Below are positions 62,255 to 64,000 of a stretch of DNA of 64,000 nt, in pieces. Below the pieces are notes generated by a model that was not told the DNA's origin, made no database searches, and was given only the letters and a program-made list of their open reading frames with translations. The position numbers and the translations under genes are program-made. The DNA is from Methanosarcina barkeri 3 (lineage in GTDB: Archaea; Halobacteriota; Methanosarcinia; Methanosarcinales; Methanosarcinaceae), in the NCBI RefSeq assembly GCF_000970305.1, contig NZ_CP009517.1, forward strand, positions 496,001 through 560,000, read 5' to 3'. Numbering within the stretch: position 1 is the stretch's first letter; each line of letters begins with the position of its first letter.

Positions 62255-63003
62255 TCGAGGTAATCTATATCCTCTGGCTCAGACAATTAAAACACTACTG
62301 GCGCTCAAAAGCGAGGTTGTTGGGTTCTCTCGGGCAGCCCCTGCTTTTTCTGGTAACATTTGGATTCGGGTTCGGTCCAATGTATACAAGAGCAAGCGGA
62401 GGAGCAAACTACCTGGATTTTCTTGCACCGGGAATTGTTTCAATGTCTATCCTGTTTACGGCTGTATTTTCCGGGCTTGAAGTCATCTGGGACAGACAAT
62501 TCGGCTTTCTTAAGGAGACTATGGTAGCTCCGATCTCAAGGACAGAAATTATGATCGGAAAAACCTTTGGAGGTGCGACCATAGCCATGATCCAGGGCCT
62601 GATCGTACTGAGCCTGACTTATTTAATGGGGTTCAGGATTCCAAACCTTGCAAGCCTTGCTGTTGGGCTGGTTTTTATGTTCCTGATAGCTATCTTCTTT
62701 ACAGGTCTCGGCCTTGCCATAGCCTCAAAAATGAAAGATATGCAGGGTTTTCAGTTGATCATGAACTTCCTGATTATGCCTATCTTCTTTCTTTCCGGTG
62801 CTCTCTTTCCACTTGAGAATTTACCGCAAGCGATCTATTTTGTGAGCAGGATCGATCCTCTTACCTATGGAGTAGACGGCTTAAGAGGAGCCATTGCCGG
62901 AGTAAGTGTGTTTGGTATCTATAATGACCTGGCAATAATAGGTTTACTCTCTGTTCTTGTTTGTTTGATCGGAGCATTCATGTTTTCAAAAATAGAGGCA
63001 TAA
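62251..63003 (+). CDS. ABC-2 type permease, DrrB-like
   Basis: 250 residues, six hydrophobic segments, in the ABC-2 fold (LLFLVTFGFGFGPMY, LDFLAPGIVSMSILF, GFQLIMNFLIMPIFFLSGALFPL). The latter stretch with FPLENLP is the typical family ending. Start is TTG 62251, which overlaps the stop of the ATPase gene (TTGA); a run of GGAGGAGGA lies eight bases upstream, so the start is well supported and the two genes are coupled. A hairpin terminator overlaps its stop codon. Confidence 0.94.
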   Translation: MIEVIYILWLRQLKHYWRSKARLLGSLGQPLLFLVTFGFGFGPMYTRASGGANYLDFLAPGIVSMSILFTAVFSGLEVIWDRQFGFLKETMVAPISRTEIMIGKTFGGATIAMIQGLIVLSLTYLMGFRIPNLASLAVGLVFMFLIAIFFTGLGLAIASKMKDMQGFQLIMNFLIMPIFFLSGALFPLENLPQAIYFVSRIDPLTYGVDGLRGAIAGVSVFGIYNDLAIIGLLSVLVCLIGAFMFSKIEA

Positions 63004-63016
63004 AAGCCTCTTTTTT
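62994..63016 (+). terminator. Intrinsic-type terminator at the end of the ABC exporter operon
   Basis: AGAGGC-ATAAAA-GCCTCT is a perfect 6-bp stem with a 6-base loop followed by TTTTT. The left arm lies in the last codons of the permease gene, so transcript end and stop codon coincide. Confidence 0.8.
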
Positions 63017-63150
63017 CTTAAATCTACAGGTTTGAGGTCCACAGTCCTGTATAACTTAAGGTGTATTATATGAATCATTAATGATTATTTTTATATCGTT
63101 ATAGTACTATTAGATACATTTAAATTATTATATATCTTTATATCAGGCAT

Positions 63151-63210
63151 CTTATTAGCTGAGATCTTATTAGCTGAGATCTTATTAGCTGAGATCTTAT
63201 TAGCTGAGTT
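63151..63210. repeat. 15-bp tandem repeat, 4 copies
   Basis: Unit CTTATTAGCTGAGAT in the gap before the second LysE gene; the last copy ends GAGTT. Confidence 0.95.
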
Positions 63211-63295
63211 TGAAATTTGTGTCTACTCAATATTTAAGGTAGTTCTTTTGATTGACATATAAAAAGAGGCATTAAAGTAAAACGAGGCGTTAAAG

Positions 63296-63922
63296 GTGCT
63301 AGGTCTTATTGAATTTTTAGCTCTTGGTTCATTCCTAGGCCTTGCTGCAGGAACATCTCCAGGCCCACTGCTTGCCGTGACCATTTCAGAAACTCTGCAG
63401 CATGGCAAGTGGGAAGGAATAAAGGTTGCAGTGTCTCCTTTAATTACGGATCTGCCAATTGTTTTATCCGTACTGTTTGTGCTGTCGCATCTGACAAATT
63501 ATGATTTTATCATCGGAGTCATTGCGTTTTTTGGGGCTTCGTATCTCATATATTCGGGAATCGAATCGCTGAAAATCAAAAAAGACAGCATTGAATTAAA
63601 AGTAGAAAAAGAAAATGCCCTTAAAAAAGGAGTTATTGTGAATTTTGGAAATCCACATCCATATGTCTTCTGGTTTTCCATAGGCGGGCCAATAATTTTT
63701 AAGAGCCTGAATACTAATCTTTCAGCTACAGGTCTGTTCATATTAGGGTTTTATAGCTTTCTTGTCGGATCAAAAGTAGTAATTACATTAATTGTGGAAA
63801 AGTCAAAACCTTTTATAAACAGTAAATATTACTTTTCTATTATCCGTGCTTTAGGAATTGCACAGATTATCTTTGGACTGACTTTTATTAAAGTGGGCTT
63901 GAGTTTTCTAAATATTATGTAA
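63296..63922 (+). CDS. LysE-family exporter
   Basis: 208 residues. The LysE pattern is in FLGLAAGTSPGPLLAVTISETLQHG, with the PGP turn, and VNFGNPHPYVFWFSIGGP in the middle, which is the version seen in archaeal LysE-type proteins. Six hydrophobic helices. GTG start at 63296 with GAGG eight bases upstream. It differs strongly from the LysE/RhtB protein at 23517 and belongs to another branch. The exported solute is unknown. Confidence 0.9.
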   Translation: MLGLIEFLALGSFLGLAAGTSPGPLLAVTISETLQHGKWEGIKVAVSPLITDLPIVLSVLFVLSHLTNYDFIIGVIAFFGASYLIYSGIESLKIKKDSIELKVEKENALKKGVIVNFGNPHPYVFWFSIGGPIIFKSLNTNLSATGLFILGFYSFLVGSKVVITLIVEKSKPFINSKYYFSIIRALGIAQIIFGLTFIKVGLSFLNIM

Positions 63923-63951
63923 CTATTCGTTTTGGATGTTTTATCCAGAAG

Positions 63952-64000
63952 TTATTTCACATCAACCATGTCGGTCATATTCCTTGTCCATTCGGAAATT
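63952..64000 (-). CDS. C-terminal tail of a gene beyond the window
   Basis: The minus strand reads ISEWTRNMTDMVDVK and stop at 63952. The composition is protein-like, and the following plus-strand LysE gene ends 29 bases away, a normal convergent spacing. Too short to identify. Confidence 0.4.
   Translation of the reverse strand, partial: ISEWTRNMTDMVDVK

Noticed and set aside
1-64000. Prophage, restriction-modification or CRISPR-Cas cluster
   Set aside because: No integrase, capsid, terminase, restriction or cas genes were found; the only defence-like locus is the shortened HEPN/MNT pair.

Overview
The window looks like a chromosomal segment of a methanogenic archaeon of the genus Methanosarcina. 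The grounds are AT-rich, loosely packed DNA with long intergenic gaps, archaeal AGGTGA-type ribosome sites, a UPF0228 protein (a family known essentially from Methanosarcina), a MEDS-domain PAS kinase, huge PKD/DUF3344/CARDB surface proteins, a BofA-like archaeal membrane protein, and a bacterial-type LonA, as Methanosarcina carries. No rRNA, tRNA or CRISPR array was seen.

Layout. 1-3430: the start of a PAS/GAF sensor gene (minus), a VOC protein whose ATG appears mutated to ACG, a MntA/HepT-type nucleotidyltransferase/HEPN pair with a very short HepT, and a 19-bp minisatellite. 3430-8800 (minus): a compact operon-like block with a PGF-CTERM-anchored cohesin protein, a dockerin-fused periplasmic-binding protein on a sequon-rich stalk, a small CxxC protein, a SAM methyltransferase, and BtuC/BtuD-type permease and ATPase. 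I read this as a metal-chelate or corrinoid importer whose binding protein is held at the cell surface by a cohesin-dockerin contact. 8801-14468: gene-poor, with DUF3303, small or decayed ORFs and a secreted DUF3344 protein. 14469-22961: a 2830-residue surface protein with a beta-helix, 13 PKD, 2 CARDB, 3 DUF3344 and a PQQ-type propeller. 23282-29222: LysE exporter, a complete IS200/IS605 element (TnpA + TnpB), alpha/beta hydrolase, MFS drug exporter and an Isf-like flavoprotein.

29803-43916: an unknown membrane-anchored protein with an internal repeat, an ABC1/UbiB kinase, thioredoxin lipoprotein, marR-lon pair with operator-like palindromes, UPF0228, GDYXXLXY + DUF2157 membrane pair, an alkaline-phosphatase-superfamily protein, acylphosphatase and DUF1614. 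44032-53956: Yip1-like and BofA-like membrane proteins, a MetE-like enzyme, an aldo/keto reductase with Fe-S clusters, a metallophosphoesterase, DUF3795, a class III aminotransferase and a tocopherol-cyclase-like protein. 54653-60381: a signalling cassette (MEDS-PAS6-histidine kinase, stand-alone receiver, receiver-PAS-kinase). 60477-64000: an MBL-fold remnant, a DrrAB-type ABC exporter, a second LysE exporter and the tail of a minus-strand gene.

A striking background feature is the number of short tandem repeats (11-24 bp units), nearly one per long intergenic gap. Some run into the ends of genes, and four genes carry in-frame versions. The strongest candidate for a distinct system is the cohesin/dockerin-tethered importer at 3430-8800.
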